DNA from: Cricetomys ansorgei
Lineage: Eukaryota; Chordata; Mammalia; Rodentia; Nesomyidae
DNA: 64,000 nt
Assembly (NCBI GenBank): GCA_026225945.1
Contig: JAMJFZ010001133.1
Coordinates: 9,444,501 to 9,508,500, forward strand
Reading direction: 5' to 3'
This document shows positions 45,002-56,151 of the stretch, piece by piece. Made by a program: the position numbers and the translations under genes. Every line of letters starts with the position of its first letter. Position 1 is the stretch's first letter. The notes beneath the pieces are model-generated. The model had not been told where the DNA came from. It did not search any database and was given only the letters and a program-made list of their open reading frames with translations.

Positions 45002-46764
45002 GTATGTGTTTTTTCAAAGAAGAATTTGTCTTTTTCCTAACCCCACTGAAATAACTAAAATCCTAGCGTCTTTTCTTTCAGTGTTTAAGGTTTCACTCCC
45101 AAGAGTTTGGGTCTTATTTTTTTTCTCTTCTGTTTTGTTTTCTTGTGTTTTAGATTAAGTGTCTTGAGAGCTGGCCAGGGGTAATATGAGTTTGGAAGGG
45201 AGAGAAGGTAGAAAATGAAGAGACAGGGAGAGACTCACCCCGGCAATCAGACAAACAAATCATCTGTCTTCCTGGGCTGAAGGTAAACAAGGAGCCCACA
45301 CAGCACAGAGCAGGGTCTAGGCAGCAGGCCTGAGATGCAGGGAGTGATAGACTCTAACTTCTCTCTAGCAGTAAGTACACAAGATGAGGCTGTGCCCCTC
45401 TCTTAGGAATAATAGGGAGAAATTGCTTGCAATCATCTCTAATGGGTTGTCAGTTTCCTGACAATGGGCTTGCCAATTAGTTTGTCAACTCTTAACTAAA
45501 TGTAAAAATAATGATAATCTCCTGAGGAGCCTTTGCTCTGCCTGGCAGCCTTTCCCCTGAGGCCAGGAAGCAAAACCACTGTCCTATGCATGTTTCCCAT
45601 GCCCACTGTTGACCCCAAAATTAATCCACCACACTCACGGTCTGAGGAAAATTCCACAGGAACTCTTGGCTATTTAGCCTTTCCTGTCCTGGACCCCTAA
45701 ACTTTCCCAAAAGAGACCTTTCCCTTTGCCCCATGCATGGGGCTAAGTCCCAGATGAGTCTTTTAAAATATTTGACTTCTGACCTTCTGATAGGAAATTA
45801 ATTTCATGAAGGAGATGCTGTGCCTGCCAAAAACACATTTGCATTTTGCTTCCTAGTCCTCTAACCTTAACAGGCTCAGCCCACAGCCTGCAGTGAGGCT
45901 ACAGAAGCCCCCACAGCACCAGACTCCAGGTTCACTGAAGAGGGGGAGGGGGGGAGAGGAAAGGAAAATGGTAAGGATGGGATCCAAACACCCCCTAAAG
46001 AGGAAGGCCTGCTGCCACAGACCCTGACCAGGGGGGTTCCACAGGGGAAGCCTGACTGGCCATGTCCCCAGTGTTTCCAGTAAATGCCAATGCTTTGTGT
46101 TCTTCATCCATTCTTGGGGGGAGGGGGGGGAAAATCATGCCAAACCCTATTACTGCCTCTCCTCAGAGCACTTCAGAGAAAATACTCTATGAATTCAAAC
46201 CCAAGAACCATGTTATTGAGATTTCCACTCAATGGCTGCCTTCTTTCTAAAGCTTGAGGCATTTTGCCAGCCCTTAGCCACCTGCTCACAATGATGGACA
46301 GAGGCAATGGGGATAGACAGGGTGTCCCTGCCAAGAACACATGGTGAACCGGCAAGCTGCAAAGCAAAATTCCTCCTCCTGATGCTCAAATGTGAACTCG
46401 ATGACTTAAAAAGGCAGGAGGCCACTGATATGACCTGTGGCTTCCTACTCAAAGCCTACTCATCGGTCCTTAGGCGAAGTGCCCTAGAATGAGAGAAACC
46501 AGAAGAGTTTGCTTTACTCTGGGTCCAGAGTATGACGTTACCACATAGACACAATACTCGGGGATTCTTCTCTGGCCCCTCAGTGAAAAGCACGGACCTC
46601 TTTATTCAGATTACAGCCTCCATGCCGTGTGTTACCATCCATGGTGTACAAAAACCCCATTGTCTACTGTCCCCTGCAAGGGAATGGGTATGTTTCATCC
46701 CAGCATCTACCATAGTGCAAAACTCTACAATCACAGTCCATCAAATTAATTGCCTAATTAGTTA
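45002..46764. other. Single-copy DNA with G runs
   Basis: No gene recognised. G-rich runs at 45940-45965 and 46114-46131. A repeat-free AT-rich block at 45400-45560 could be conserved but cannot be judged here. Confidence 0.4.
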
Positions 46765-46945
46765 ACTTCAATCATCATGATGATGATGGTAGTCAAGTGC
46801 AATGATCCAGTTTACAGATGAGACACCTAAGTCTCCCTGAGAGATGTAATGGTTTTCTCAAGGTCCTGCAGCTATGTAGCTAGGAGCTCAAACCTCTAGG
46901 ACTCTAATACCCTTAAGTATCCCCACTTCTACTTCATCCAGAGTT
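46765..46945 (+). repeat. MIR SINE remnant
   Basis: GATCCAGTTTACAGATGAGA, AATGGTTTTCTCAAGGTCCT, GCAGCTATGTAGCTAGGAGC and TCAAACCTCTAGGACTC match the MIR core order. Confidence 0.75.
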
Positions 46946-47498
46946 GTCTACCATCTCCTTGAGGGTTGCCTGTTATCCCCTTCACAATTGCTGACCTTTT
47001 CTGTGGGCCCTCAAGTTGACCTATTCCATAGCTCATATGCATACAAGCTCTTTGTTTCCTTATACAGAAAGAAAATGAAGCTCAAAAGAAGAAAGGAGGT
47101 AGGAAGGGAAGGGAATGTGGGAAGGAATCTGTATGTATTGCAACCTTGAAAGAGAAAAAGCAAACTAACGGAATCAAACCAGCAAGGTCCAAAGAGAGCA
47201 TGCATCTTGCTTCTGGAGAGGGGGGAGCTGGCTGTGCAGCCTGCTTGGTCCTGCCACTCCTGGGATGTTGCTGCAGACTATCCTATAGGAATCCTGCTGT
47301 GCATGCTAAACAGAATCCGGGAGAAATGCCTGACTCCAGGAGAGCTGCTTCTTCTCCTGTGCTGCATCAAGCTTGGGAGAACCAGAAGAATACACTCCCA
47401 CCTGTTCTATTTGCAGCATCCCAGACCTTCAGTCTTTCCCATCTACAGCAGCTAGGGAAAGGTGGGGTGCAAAGATAAGGACTCTGGTTCAGAGGAAA

Positions 47499-47501
<3 letters not shown>
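46946..47501. other. Single-copy DNA, partly purine-rich
   Basis: Purine-rich at 47065-47135. Frames of 82-110 codons near 47146-47478 have no motifs. Confidence 0.4.
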
Positions 47502-47547
<46 letters not shown>

Positions 47548-47587
47548 TGACTCTGTGTGTACATGTATGTTTGTATGTGACTCGTGT

Positions 47588-47619
<32 letters not shown>

Positions 47620-47791
47620 TGACTCTGTGTATATATATATGTATGTGACTCGATTTGTGTGTGTTTGTGTGTGTGTGTGTGTGTGTTGACTCTGTGTGTA
47701 TGTGTATGTCTGTGTGTGACTCGGTGTGTGTGTATGGACTCCCCGTGGTATGTGTGTTGACTCTGTATGTATGTATATGTTTGTGTGTGAC

Positions 47792-47838
<47 letters not shown>

Positions 47839-48044
47839 GTTGACTCCCTATGTATGTATGTGTTGACTCCCTGTGAATGTGTATGTTTGTGTATGACTCC
47901 GTGTGTATGTATGTGTGTGTGTTGACTCTGTGTGTATATGTATGCCTGTGTGTGACTTGGTGTGTATGTATGGACTCCCTGTGGTATGTGTGTTGACACT
48001 GTACGTAATGTATATGTTTGTGTGTGACTCAGTGTGGTGTGTGT
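47502..48044 (+). repeat. Composite TG minisatellite with TGACTC spacers
   Basis: (TG)n blocks are separated by spacers of the types TTGACTCTGTGTGTATG and GTGTGACTCGGTGTG. TGACTC occurs about a dozen times, and TGACTCA occurs once in full at 48025-48031. The array directly precedes an antisense B4 and likely expanded from its TG-rich tail. Its minus strand stays open for 210 codons (Thr/His-rich), a consequence of composition. Confidence 0.95.
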
Positions 48045-48282
48045 GCACGCTCACTTCATGCATGTGGAAGCCAGAGAACAGCCTTGGGTTTCTTCCACCA
48101 TGTTTTTTAAGACAGGTTTTCACTGGCCTGGAGCACACTGACTAGGCTGACTAACCTGTCTCTCCCTCCCCAGCACTGAAGTTGGGATTACACCAGCTTT
48201 TCTTTACATAGGCTCTGGGGATTGGAATTGGGTCCTATGGTTACATAGCAAGCACTTTACCAACTGAGCTGTCTACCAGTCC
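48045..48282 (-). repeat. B4A-type SINE, antisense
   Basis: CATGTGGAAGCCAGAGAACA, TCTTCCACCATGTTTTTTAA, GACAGGTTTTCACTGGCCTG, CTCTGGGGATTGGAATTGGG and AAGCACTTTACCAACTGAGC make a full reversed B4A. Confidence 0.9.
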
Positions 48283-49531
48283 ATTACTTAGGCATGCTTG
48301 AAACACTGAGAGAGGGTTTCCCTCTATAGCCCACTATATGTTTTCCCCATAAACCCCTGTTGAGTGCCTGATCATCAGCACTTAAACAGAGAGGACGCAT
48401 GGGTTCAGACACAGATAAAATCAGTTCTCCACTCTCTCTGGCTCTTGCATCTTCACATAACACAATTACCTCTTCAAAGCTCTTTACCTCACCCAATCTG
48501 AGGTGCTCCAGCTTCCTCGAGAGGGAACAGAGAAAGTAGGACTTGAGATGCAAAGAGGAACACAGCTCTCTGGCTATCAAGACTGGCACTACAGCAAGGC
48601 AAGATCACAAAATCATGAGCATGCACTACTGAAGCACATCCAGAATGGCTTCTGTGCCGATTGCCCTTGTCTCTGCTTTAACAAAGGTGGGCCCATCCCT
48701 TGGCCTACATTATGCAGAGAAAAAAAGAGATTTATATAAAGGATCACCTATTCGCCACTTCTTTATTCTATTACAGGCAGGAGCAGAGGCTGACACCCAC
48801 AAGGACCCTTTCCAGAGAGGAATTATATATCATGCCATAGAAATACATAAAAGACAAATTATCCTGAGATCATCATGCTTCCATTGACCTGCTCAAGGTT
48901 TAAAGCCAGCTGCAATTAGATGCCACAGCCACAGATCTGCAGGCAGCTCAAATCGCCAGCTAGCTATGTGCTTTAATCCTACAAAAAAACAGAACGCTGT
49001 GGATTTTATGGGTATCTAAGTTTGAATTCTGTGGGTCTGCTCCTGATTCGTGGGAGGTTAGTAATCTGCTTTTGTTAACGAGATCCTCCTCAGCTTCTGA
49101 AGTATTTATAATATAATATCTAATTCAGGCTTAAAATACTCATGAAAATTAACTGCATTACTTTTAAAAACGCAACTAGGGAGAGATGGCAAAGGAAAAC
49201 TGTGGAAGGTGCTAAAATCTCTCCCTCTCACACATTTGCCAGGGAGTTCTCCCAGCTGCTGTGGCTGATGAATCTCACAGACTCTAATGTGCCAATCCTT
49301 TGGTCAGACCTGCCTTTCTGACATGGGGACAGATTAAGAGATCTATTTTGCTATCTGTTGTAATAGGAGAAATTGAAACTCTGTCAACAATGGTAGCATG
49401 CAGAGTTTATTTATTCTAATACTTAGAAGCATATATGACACCTGATGCAAGGATCTTAGAGCACGGTAGAAATGACTACCATTCTACTGGTTGCCCGTGC
49501 CTTCTTTTTTTCTTCAATTATAAGTGTTCCC
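48283..49531. other. Single-copy DNA, possible conserved block
   Basis: No repeat recognised. 48950-49420 is AT-rich and repeat-free, with words such as TTTGTTAACGAG and ATTAACTGC. Conservation untested. Confidence 0.35.
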
Positions 49532-49690
49532 GATAGCTGCTTCCTATGTACCTAGTATTATTGTGAGCACTTGACTTCATACTTCATAAACCACTTGATG
49601 AGCGGGTCAGAGTGCAGAGTGGGCCCCAAGCCACACAGCTAACACTGGCAGGCCCCCAGAATTTGAACCCCTCACCCGTTTACTCTGATA
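49532..49690 (+). repeat. MIR SINE remnant with central deletion
   Basis: CTATGTACCTAGTATTATTG, GAGCACTTGACTTCATACTT and GTGGGCCCCAAGCCACACAG, then CTAACACTGGCAG and AATTTGAACCC fit MIR. The central GAGGAAACTGAGG motif is missing. Confidence 0.65.
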
Positions 49691-51014
49691 ATTCTATGAA
49701 AGAGCAAAAGAGTGAGAAAGAGAGGGGAGAGTTCCGTTAGATAATGTCAGCCATGTCCCCTGCACATTAACTATGCTTTAAATACCTGAATTTATGAGTT
49801 AAATAAAAAAAAAAAAAAACAGCCAGGTGAATTCCAAGCCTATAATGTTAAAAGATGGATCTGTCCAAACAGAAATATGACTGTAGACCTTTCTAAAGGA
49901 CAGAAGACTTGCCTATTTAGAGCACAAGGATGTCAGTGTGTTCCTCTACTAAGATAGGTCAGCATCCTTTCTCCAGACAACACAGATCCTTCAGGCCAGA
50001 GATCTAATTTCTTCACCGTATGGGAGTGAACACAACTCCATCTCAGAGACAAAAGAGAAATAACGGTGGTGGACAAACCCACAGGCCCGTGGTATTCATC
50101 TCCCATGAAAATTAGGTCTGCCAAATGGTCCATAGCAGAACACTGTCCACCTCGGTATTTCCCAAGGCTGATCTTCTTGGAGGTCAGCACAGCACCTGAA
50201 GGGCGATGTTGAACATGAAATCAGAATGTATGTGAGATGCGGAATAATGGCTCCCAGGGGGCAGCTTGTCCACAAATCTACTTCCACGAGAGTAATGGTC
50301 TCGTGACTCAGACCTGAACCCAATGGTCTGAGGCTTCCTCTCCTTTATGCAGCACTCTGAGGGCAGATTCCTGAGACCCTTCATTCTCTATGCTTTTGTC
50401 TGAACACTTCTTCTCATTGAAAAATTCCATCCTTGCTTTTCTGGAGATCGTCACGTTGTGATTGACTTGACAGCTCTCTGTGTGTTGGTGTGCAAAGGGG
50501 CTGAACTTTAAGAGTCTCCCAGGTGGAATTCTTAACAGAAGCAAACTTTGAGATGGGTATCTGTTCAGGAAGGAGTTTAGGACTGCCAACAGCGAAGGGA
50601 GAGGACGGAATCTGGGACAGCAAGGCAGGGCCGGCCAAGTCTGAGCCAGCCCACCAAGGAGCTCAGGAACTGGATGTCCTCCCATCCAGAATTGTCCTGA
50701 GCCGGGGTGAAGTGGTTGGACACACAATGAAAGGTCGCTGGATGTGGGTCTCCCTGGAAAGTAGACAAAGCTGCTCTCCAGCTGATGCAATGCAGCAGCT
50801 CTCTTGGCAGATGGGGAAGTCCTTCCTTGCTGAAGGACAGATGGACAGTCTTTCCAAGCATCTATGACAAGGAGTACTCCGCCTCTCTCGAAGCAAGTCT
50901 TACTTAATCCCGTCCACACTGCAAACCAGAGAAAGACCAGCGCTAGGCAGGCTAAATCTGCAATTCTCCAGCCAGCGCTACAAGCCATTTCTACGTCTAG
51001 GCTCCTATATACCT
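49691..51014. other. Single-copy DNA with the longest open frame in the window
   Basis: The minus strand is open for 226 codons at 50308-50988. It starts with a hydrophobic N-terminus but shows no domain I recognise, and no splice or promoter context supports it. A variant CTCF-like CTCCCAGGGGGCAGC lies at 50251-50265. I do not call a gene. Confidence 0.35.
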
Positions 51015-51305
51015 GAAGCTCTGTTGATCTTCCCCCAACACTGCAAAACCTTTACAACCATGATATTCCTTTCCTCTGCTACAGACATTCCACCATCCTT
51101 TTGCTTCATGATTCTTACTCTCCTCCAGGTCTAAGCTCAGATATCTCTTTGCCAGAGATGCTTCTTGGACCCCAGCCCCTAGCTGAATGAATAGAGTCCA
51201 TCTGCCAATGGATCTCACAGCTCTCTGCCCTTCTCCGTGGTTCACCTGGGGGTTGGCACAGAGCCTGGGGATTGTCAGGCATTTGGTAAATAAATAAATA
51301 ATGGA
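51015..51305 (+). repeat. L2 LINE 3' remnant
   Basis: CTCCTCCAGGTCTAAGCTCA, GATATCTCTTTGCCAGAGAT and GCTTCTTGGACCCC are followed by GGCACAGAGCCTGGGG and GGCATTTGGTAAATAAATAA. This is the ordered L2 3' end (TCAGCTCAAATGTCACCTCC ... AGGCRCTCAATAAAT). Confidence 0.6.
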
Positions 51306-51584
51306 CGGATGGATCCTTGCATCTCAGGATAACACTAACACAGTGAGAAGAGTCTCTGCATAGACCGCCAATTCTAAGAAAGTTCTAAGAATGATCCAAC
51401 CTCTACAGACAGATTGCTTCAAACTAACTCAGGGTCTCCTAACATATGTCCTTACCACAACACTGAGATAATCTTATAATCTTATACATTTTATAAATTT
51501 ATAATCTTATAAACACCTATGAGTTTGCTTTGGATTTTGGTTGCTTGTTTGTTTGTTTGTTTGTGTTTTCAAATGACACTGCAA

Positions 51585-51705
51585 CTACAAGTGGCAAGAG
51601 CAGCCATGCTGTCTGATTCATTGTTTTATCTCCCAGTGTCTGGCTCAGGGCTGACACATAGTACTCAAGGAAATAAATATGCACTGAATAAATAAAACAG
51701 GAAGG
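51585..51705 (+). repeat. L2 LINE 3' remnant
   Basis: TTTTATCTCCCAGTGTCTGG, CTCAGGGCTGACACATAGTA and CTCAAGGAAATAAATATGCA, then TGAATAAATAAA match the L2 tail. A second L2 end close to the first in the same direction. Confidence 0.65.
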
Positions 51706-51974
51706 AGGACATTTAGTTAGAACATTCTGTGACACATTTTCAAATTTATACTGGCATGAAGTGAAAAGTGCAAGGATTTTTAACTGGCCTCTAACAGAGC
51801 TACAAACAAAAGGGCAGAAATTGGGGCATCCTAGAGGGATGTAGATGCCCTGGAGATTCTGCTTTGGTGACAGAAGGGTCCTCTCCTCCATTCAGGGAGT
51901 TAGGAGGTGCCTGACACATTTCAGGGCAGCCATCATTGATTATAGTCATAGCTACTACGCTCCACCAAGGACTC

Positions 51975-52200
51975 ACCAAGTCCAACAGGGAACTAAGCCT
52001 ATTAAATATACAATATCATTTCATTAAATCTTCATAGAGTGACTGGAGTGTAGGAATTATTATACCCACTTTTCAGATAATGACATCAAGGCTCAAAGAA
52101 ATTCAGACATCTTGTGCAGATTAACTTACTAGTTAGACACAGAACAAAGATCTAAACCCAGCTTTGCCTGACTTCAACGCCTGTACCTGACCTAAACTCC
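51975..52200 (+). repeat. MIR SINE remnant
   Basis: ATATCATTTCATTAAATCTT, GGAATTATTATACCCACTTT, CAGATAATGACATCAAGGCT, CAAAGAAATTCAGACATCTT and AACTTACTAGTTAGACACAG give an almost complete MIR order. Confidence 0.82.
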
Positions 52201-52451
52201 ACGGTGAACATCCTCTTACCAACCGACCAGGGTCTTCGGAACAAGTGGATTTGATGCAATACTTGGGGACAAAATTAAATTCTGAAATTAACCTGATGGT
52301 AGCCAGGTTTTAAGTAGATTCCCCACTGATCCAGTTCACACATGTCACACCCACAGAAGAAAACAGAGATCATTATAAGATCTCACTGGTTGAATGAAGC
52401 ACCCATTTGCAAATCTCAGCTACCATGCTTTCAGGGTTTGCACTTGCTCTA

Positions 52452-52825
52452 GCTTGTTTCTCTGTTGCTGTGATAAAGCGCTGACTAAAAGCAACTTGTG
52501 GAGAAAGGGGTTAATTTGGCTTATACTTCCACATCACAGTCCATCATCAAGGGAACCCAAGGCAGGACTCAAAGCCAGAACCTGGAGGCTGGAACTGAAA
52601 CAGAGACCATGAAGGAGTGATGCTTAGTGGCTTATTCTTCAGAGTTTGATCACCCTGATTTCTTATACAACCCAGGAGCACCTGCCCAGGGGTGTTACCA
52701 CACATGATAGGCTGTGCCCTCCCATATGAATCATCAATCAAGAAAATGCCCCACAGACTTACCCACAGCCCGAGCTGATAGTGGAGATTCCTCAGTCATA
52801 GTTCTCTTTTCCCAAATGAATCCAG
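52452..52825 (-). mobile_element. Rodent MaLR-type LTR, antisense, split by an insertion
   Basis: CTCTGTTGCTGTGATAAAGC, AAAAGCAACTTGTGGAGAAA, CACATCACAGTCCATCATCA, CCAGGAGCACCTGCCCAGGG and CCCACAGCCCGAGCTGATAG are in antisense order. The sequence stops at 52825 and its last 38 bp resume at 54498-54535, on the far side of the nested element. Confidence 0.85.
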
Positions 52826-52832
52826 ATAACAA

Positions 52833-53139
52833 CTTGTTATGAAGACAAGGATGTGCTTTCATAGGTGCGAACCCTGCCAGACCTCCGCAGAGGGAGCCAT
52901 TATCATGGAAAGCACCATACTCAGAAGTGGAACCCTGAGCATCTTGTCTCAGAGGTTTTAAATTGATACCTAAGGTCCTCAGGTGTTTCTACTGATCCCA
53001 CATGCAGATCATGAGGAATCAAACATCTTTACATAAAGCCAACACCTGTAGATAATACAATTGCCCAGGCTTAGGCAGCCCTTTACCCAACAATGCACAA
53101 AACAACCATTTTAAGCATAACTAAAAATAAACTTCTACA
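52833..53139 (-). repeat. 3' LTR of the nested element
   Basis: It shares ordered blocks with 54195-54496: TTTCATAGGTGC, GCAGAGGGA, GTGGAACCCTGAGCATCT, ACATAAAGCCAACACCTG, AAACAACCATTTTAA and CATAACTAAAAATAAACTTCT. Identity is roughly four fifths by eye. It carries about 35 extra bases near 53055-53095. Confidence 0.75.
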
Positions 53140-54194
53140 ATATTTACCCCTTTCTGTATAAGACAATCAAAAAAATTGCTTTATCTCTACAACCCAATTT
53201 AACACTACACCAGCAAAACTATTTACAAGAGGAATAATCACAAGGACAGGACCAAAAGAAATCAAATATCTATCAACTTTTCACAATTTCTTTGGACAGC
53301 AGGAAAACATTATCAATGTTCAATTATCTGGAATTCACTCACGATCTTTTTGGGCTCCTCCAAAGGGCTTGGCTCACTTTTCTGTTCTGCCCTCTGCAGC
53401 ATACACAGCTTGTCCTCCAGCTCTGGCTGGCTCCCCTCCACTGCTGCTGCTGTCCTTGGTGGTCATCCCATGGCACTGGCATCTCCAAAACTGCTGGAGT
53501 CCTTTGCTGCAACTGGTCTGGCTGCATTTTCACCAATAGCCTCTTAGAGGCTCTCTTTATGGTGCCAAGCCTCCACCTCTCTGAATGACGCCTTCAATTT
53601 GGACCTTCATGGTGATTTGCTACTCTATTCCACCACTGCTATGGGGGAAACTTCAACCTTCTTCATAAACCTCAAATATAAGACTCACTTGGGCTTCACA
53701 CACACAAAAAGCCATCAGAAAACTCAATTTTTAGAGCACTATGCTCTGGCTCATGCTTCCCATGCCTTGATTGCTGCCAGCCAGTGGTGGGAGAGAACAT
53801 GGCTAGCTGCTAGAGCATGCAGCAAGTAGCCACACGGTTTGGGGTTAGCTCCATGACCAGGCTATGGCTTTCACCTTGGAGCTTTCTTTCTCATTTACAA
53901 CTCTTTATAGAGCTTCCCTTTTATTGCAGCTCCCTTTTATGGAGGCCACTCTTTCTTAATTAGTTTTTACAGCCTTCTCTCTTCATAGAGACTTATTTCC
54001 TTCCTCATTCTCCTCTTCCTTCAGGAGACTTCTACTTATTATTTTTGTTTTTGCATATATGTCCTCTCTGTCCTCTGTGAACTGCTCTGAGTGTACTTTA
54101 CAGGACTCTGTGAGGTCTGGAGTTTCTTTCTCATTCTTCCTTGTCTCCATTTGGATGTGCTGGCACAACTTCAGGCCCCACATTGCAGGCACCA

Positions 54195-54496
54195 CTTGTA
54201 GTTGTAGATCTACTGTGGTGGCTCACCAAGGAAGATTCAGAGGCATTTTTCATAGGTGCAAACTCTGCAGACTTCAGCAGAGGGAATCACTATCAAGGCC
54301 AGCACCGTCCTAGACAGTGGAACCCTGAGCATCTCATCTGAGGGGTTTTGATTGACACCTAAGCTTCTCAGGTGTTCTATTGATAGCATGTGTAGATCAT
54401 GAGTAGTCAAACATCTTTTACATAAAGCCAACACCTGCACACAACAATAAACAAAACAACCATTTTAAACATAACTAAAAATAAACTTCTATAACA
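54195..54496 (-). repeat. 5' LTR of the nested element
   Basis: Direct repeat of 52833-53139. Its inner edge abuts the primer-binding-type motif, which marks it as the 5' LTR of a minus-strand element. It contains a BglII-type AGATCT palindrome near the edge. Confidence 0.75.
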
Positions 54497-54497
54497 A

Positions 54498-54535
54498 TCT
54501 AGTTTGTGTCAAGTTGACAAAAACTAACCATCACA
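54498..54535 (-). mobile_element. MaLR remainder after the nested insertion
   Basis: AGTTTGTGTCAAGTTGACAA then AACTAACCATCACA is the antisense of the MaLR start (TTAGTTTTTGTCAACTTGAC). It completes the LTR interrupted at 52825. Confidence 0.8.
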
Positions 54536-54540
54536 CCCTA

Positions 54541-54850
54541 CAAGATTCATATATTAAATTTTATCATTCAGGGCAGTAGGAATATGAGGTGGGGCCTTTG
54601 GAAAGTGACTAGGTCATGAATGAGAATAGAGCAAGCCCTTGCAAAGATGTCCCAAAGAGCTTCTTTATTCCCTCTGCCATGTGAAAACACAAAAGATGAG
54701 CTGTGCAGGGAAAGGCCCTTTCCAGACACCAGATATACTAACACCTTGACTTTGGGCCTCAGAGCTCCAGAACTATAAAAATAAATTTCTCTTGATTCTA
54801 AATTACATGATCTAAGGCATTTTGTTATAGTAACCAAAATAAGATAACAC
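54541..54850 (+). mobile_element. MaLR-type LTR (MST/MLT1-like), sense
   Basis: ATATGAGGTGGGGCCTTTGG, AAAGTGACTAGGTCATGAAT, CTTGACTTTGGGCCTCAGAG and CTCCAGAACTATAAAAATAA end in TTTGTTATAGTAACCAAAAT. A clear MaLR in the opposite orientation to the one just before it. Confidence 0.85.
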
Positions 54851-56145
54851 ATTGACTGTAGTCTGGTCACCAACACCATACCAAATGACCCCTCTTTCCG
54901 TATCTATCCAGTTAAGTCCCATCAGCCATGAGCTGCGCTTTGCAAGGCATAAGGGGAGCCTGCAGATTTTTCCATATGCACCTAAGGCAATCTATCCACT
55001 CTGAAAGCATAATTTAAAGTGCACAGCTAGAGTGTTTGTCTAGCATGCAGAAGACCCGGCTTCTGTCTCTAGACCCTGGAAAGAAATTAAACATAAAATG
55101 CATATCCAGTCAATCTGTAAAGTAAAAAGAGAAGGAGGAATGTCCTGGGTTGCCTCTGGTGATGATGCTGGTTCAAAGGACGACCAGGGTCAAGGCTGTT
55201 TTTCATTCTGGCTTGTCACCTGAAAGGAAAAGGCAGGCAGGGTGAGGAGATCTAAAGAATTAATGTATTAAAACATTTTTTTCATATTTAATTCCTATGT
55301 TTCCATGGCAACTGAGCCATCAACCAACAAATGTGCCCTTCTCTCCTGCAAATTAAAAAAAAAAAAATGTTTTCTTCAAAGAAGAAAATGTTAACGACAC
55401 ATTTATCTACCTGGATGAATAATGTGTCTGGGGAGCTTCCAATAAAAGCCATACCTTCTCCAATCTTTCCATTTTCTTCATTCTTCAAAGACTTGTTCAG
55501 GAATTAAGTACTGTAGAAGGACAGGAAAGCTACAGTGTAACACAAAAGTGGGGTGCACACCTAGGAGGGGAGCCTTGGGTCAGCCCTGTTCCTGAACCTG
55601 AGGGGATTCTAAAATTGAAGTTTTCCTCTCTAAACTACCTGGTGCATGGTTTCCAAGCTTTCTTAACTATAGCTACCGACTGGGTCCATTTTATAATCCT
55701 ATTTATCCCATTTTGCCTCTGCCCACTGGTATAAATAGCCATGCCCCAAACCTCACCCTGAGAATCCCTGTCCCTGCTGCAACCCCGGCTGTCACCTATG
55801 CCACTCAGCTCTGCCTGACTGTATTTCCCCTAGGAAATGGGGCGTCTCCGGTGCTTCCAGAAGCCACAGGGCAGTTTCCAACACTCCCTTACACACCTGA
55901 GCTCAACATCCGTTTATGTAGCATTAAATTCAGTTGCCAGTTCCCTGTCCTCTTTCCTCCTTGTTAACTCATTTCTTAGCCCCAGACTCCACACAGCCGC
56001 AAGTGCAGACCATGCTGTCCATGTGACATGCTCTTCCTGGACTGTGCCTGACTGGTGACAGCTCCGAGGAGAGTTCTAACTTCCTTCGGAATAACAGCAA
56101 CTGGGATTCCCCTTTAAAATAATATTCTTAAGCATACATTCTATC
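54851..56145. other. Mostly single-copy DNA with an ID-like remnant
   Basis: At 55021-55090, GCACAGCTAGAGTGTTTGTC, TAGCATGCAGAAGACCCGGC resembles a decayed ID head with an A-rich end. An A12 run is at 55357-55368. The rest is unrecognised. Confidence 0.4.
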
Positions 56146-56151
56146 CTTTAG

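Larger units (their letters stand above)
52826..54497 (-). mobile_element. Non-autonomous LTR retroelement nested in the MaLR
   Basis: About 1.66 kb with direct terminal repeats of about 300 bp. Read on the minus strand, a tRNA-primer-type motif TGGTGCC follows the first LTR (54194 downward). A purine run AGAAAGGGG (53155 downward) lies near the second LTR, so the element is on the minus strand. ATAACAA lies at both outer edges (52826-52832, 54491-54497) and could be the target duplication. AATCCAG / AATCTAG just outside is the alternative. The roughly 1 kb interior has no long open frame, so it cannot encode retroviral proteins. Family not named; possibly ERV2 (ERVK)-like. Confidence 0.72.

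Noticed and set aside
47367..47999. 210-codon minus-strand open frame rich in Thr and His
   Set aside because: It is the TG minisatellite read without stops. The codons follow the repeat period and there is no gene context.
50308..50988. Protein-coding gene call for the 226-codon frame
   Set aside because: No recognised domain, homologue, splice signal or promoter; length is plausible by chance in 64 kb. Kept only as a finding.
52826..54497. Possible autonomous endogenous retrovirus
   Set aside because: The interior is only about 1 kb with no long frame, so there is no gag, pol or env to describe.
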